From contig NHZP01000051.1 of the NCBI GenBank assembly GCA_003313425.1, forward strand, positions 62,001 through 126,000: a stretch of DNA of 64,000 bases. Direction: 5' to 3'. This DNA is from Pseudopyrenochaeta lycopersici (Eukaryota > Ascomycota > Dothideomycetes > Pleosporales > Pseudopyrenochaetaceae). The position numbers and the translations under genes are program-made. Positions 63,069-64,000 of the stretch are shown in pieces. The notes below the pieces were generated by a model. The model did not search any database. It was not told the origin of the DNA and saw only the letters and a program-made list of their open reading frames with translations. Each line of letters starts with the position of its first letter. Position 1 is the stretch's first letter.

Positions 63069-64000
63069 ATGGCTGACCCGGCCATTGGGGAGCTCCTTAG
63101 CTCCCCTATTGGCTCCCCACAAGCCACGTGTCCAACTCCACAATGGAGCACACCACCACTCTCAGAATTCAGGCGAGTTACAAGATCACTTAAAAGACGC
63201 AGGAACGACATAACTACTTTCACAGGCACGAAGAAGACGCCCAGCTTCGAGTTCACAGGCGGAGGCGAAGGAAAGGGCACAAACTTAGATGAGGTTGCGT
63301 GGCTTGTCGCGAATCTCAAAGAGACTATATCACAGCAAAATGACATTATTCAAGACATCAGAAACAACCTCACTGAGCTTAAGTCTGAGCAACTAAACTT
63401 GAAGACCCAAAACGCAGAGCTCCTTGAAGAGATCCGGTGCCTCCGAACGCAACTAAGCACCCACTCGGCTTCGGCACCACTAACACGATCATGGGCGACG
63501 ATAGCGGGAGGTGGAAGCACGACAGAACCAAATGTAGACCTCACAAGAACTGTAAATACTAACAATCTAGATAGAGAACGGAACTGCATTCGAATCAGCA
63601 CGCAACGGAAATCAAGCACCGACAGCGACAACACAGCCTTCACAAGATACCTATCTACAGGCTCAGCCAACACCCACATTCGAAGCGCGCTCCTGAACTC
63701 CAGCACTACGGAAGACGTACAAGTGGCAGGGGTTGGGACAACCAAAACAGGGTACGTGATCCGATTCAAGGATCAGCGATCTGCGGAAACAGCAAGGAAC
63801 AACACGGAATGGCTTGAGAAATTAGGAAATGGCACGAAACTGGTCAAACCGCGTTTCGGGGTCGTGGTCCACCGCACCCCAACCGAGGATTTCTGGTTAC
63901 CGGAGAACGAGACACAAGGCATCCAGAAAATCATGGAGGAGAATGATATGACGACCAAGGGCTACAACATACAGGAAATTGCATGGCTCAAGAGCAAGGG
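63069..64000 (+). CDS. LINE ORF1 (gag-like), runs off the window
   Basis: The ATG at 63069 (M-A-D-P-A-I-G-E-L-L) opens a frame that stays open for all ~310 codons to the end of the window. It has a basic stretch (S-L-K-R-R-R-N-D), then a coiled coil from V-A-N-L-K-E-T-I to L-E-E-I-R-C-L-R-T-Q-L, the S-W-A-T-I-A motif common in LINE gag proteins, and an RRM-like region (V-I-R-F-K-D-Q-R-S-A-E-T-A-R). This is the usual layout of ORF1 in Tad1-type fungal LINEs, an RNA-binding chaperone. A zinc knuckle and the RT frame would be expected beyond 64000. It may be the full-length relative of the truncated LINEs at 22932 and 44609. Confidence 0.75.
   Translation, partial: MADPAIGELLSSPIGSPQATCPTPQWSTPPLSEFRRVTRSLKRRRNDITTFTGTKKTPSFEFTGGGEGKGTNLDEVAWLVANLKETISQQNDIIQDIRNNLTELKSEQLNLKTQNAELLEEIRCLRTQLSTHSASAPLTRSWATIAGGGSTTEPNVDLTRTVNTNNLDRERNCIRISTQRKSSTDSDNTAFTRYLSTGSANTHIRSALLNSSTTEDVQVAGVGTTKTGYVIRFKDQRSAETARNNTEWLEKLGNGTKLVKPRFGVVVHRTPTEDFWLPENETQGIQKIMEENDMTTKGYNIQEIAWLKSK

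Noticed and set aside
1..64000. tRNA, rRNA or bacterial-type operons
   Set aside because: No cloverleaf-like or rRNA-like segments were recognised, and genes have introns; I could not run a covariance search.

Overview
The window looks like accessory, transposon-rich DNA of a filamentous ascomycete (Pezizomycotina, probably a Dothideomycete; class is inferred). The evidence is short introns with GTNNGT donors and CTAAC/CTGAC branch points, RIP-like C-to-T decay, and fungal gene families: DUF3435, HET-NACHT-WD40, Helo-like-NACHT-ankyrin, Zn2Cys6 and DUF3455. I see no rRNA, tRNA or CRISPR.

Layout. 1-5138 is an AT-rich, RIP-ruined block. It holds two pogo-like transposase relics, a ~125-bp tandem repeat, an (ATT)n tract, a clean 250-bp solo LTR with AATAA target duplications, and telomere-like TTAGGG motifs. 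Composition changes sharply at about 5139, at a TTAC(N7)A sequence. About 500 bp inside is an intact five-exon DUF3435 tyrosine recombinase (5637-8082), the family of Starship 'captains'. So 5139 is a candidate left edge of a Starship-type element. 8831-9376 is a small Cys-rich gene.

9538-43291 is dominated by inverted-repeat (TIR) transposons whose ends all read TAACRTC. All three NLR-type genes of the window lie inside such units. (i) 9620-14981 has ~1.1-kb TIRs around a frameshifted Helo-like/NACHT/ankyrin/ZZ gene. (ii) 18379-28180 has ~460-bp TIRs around an intact pogo-like DDE transposase and a HET-NACHT-WD40 gene broken by a LINE insertion. (iii) 28181-43025 lies head to head with (ii), has lost the transposase, but keeps an apparently intact HET-NACHT-WD40 gene with ten near-identical WD40 repeats. 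Unit (iii) received a Mutator-like element (28671-37550, 10-bp target duplication). That element was hit in turn by a Crypton in its left TIR and by a hAT element (8-bp target duplication) in its transposase gene. A further pair of ends (9538 and 43257) could define an outer 33.7-kb unit.

43.3-64 kb is ordinary to mildly decayed accessory sequence: a 5'-truncated LINE, a frameshifted DUF3455 gene, a small Zn2Cys6 regulator, a divergent cyclin, a small secreted protein, a broken SAM methyltransferase, a 15-bp minisatellite, a 519-aa protein with an internal duplication, a spliced coiled-coil protein, two convergent SANT/Myb-like genes, and the start of a LINE ORF1 running off the end.

How it fits together. 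The DUF3435 recombinase could move a large cargo region. Inside it, smaller TIR transposons appear to carry and duplicate NLR-type allorecognition or immune-like genes, and later transposons have broken some of them. Boundaries, target duplications and spliced frames were read from the sequence. Family names are from memory, and mobility is inferred.
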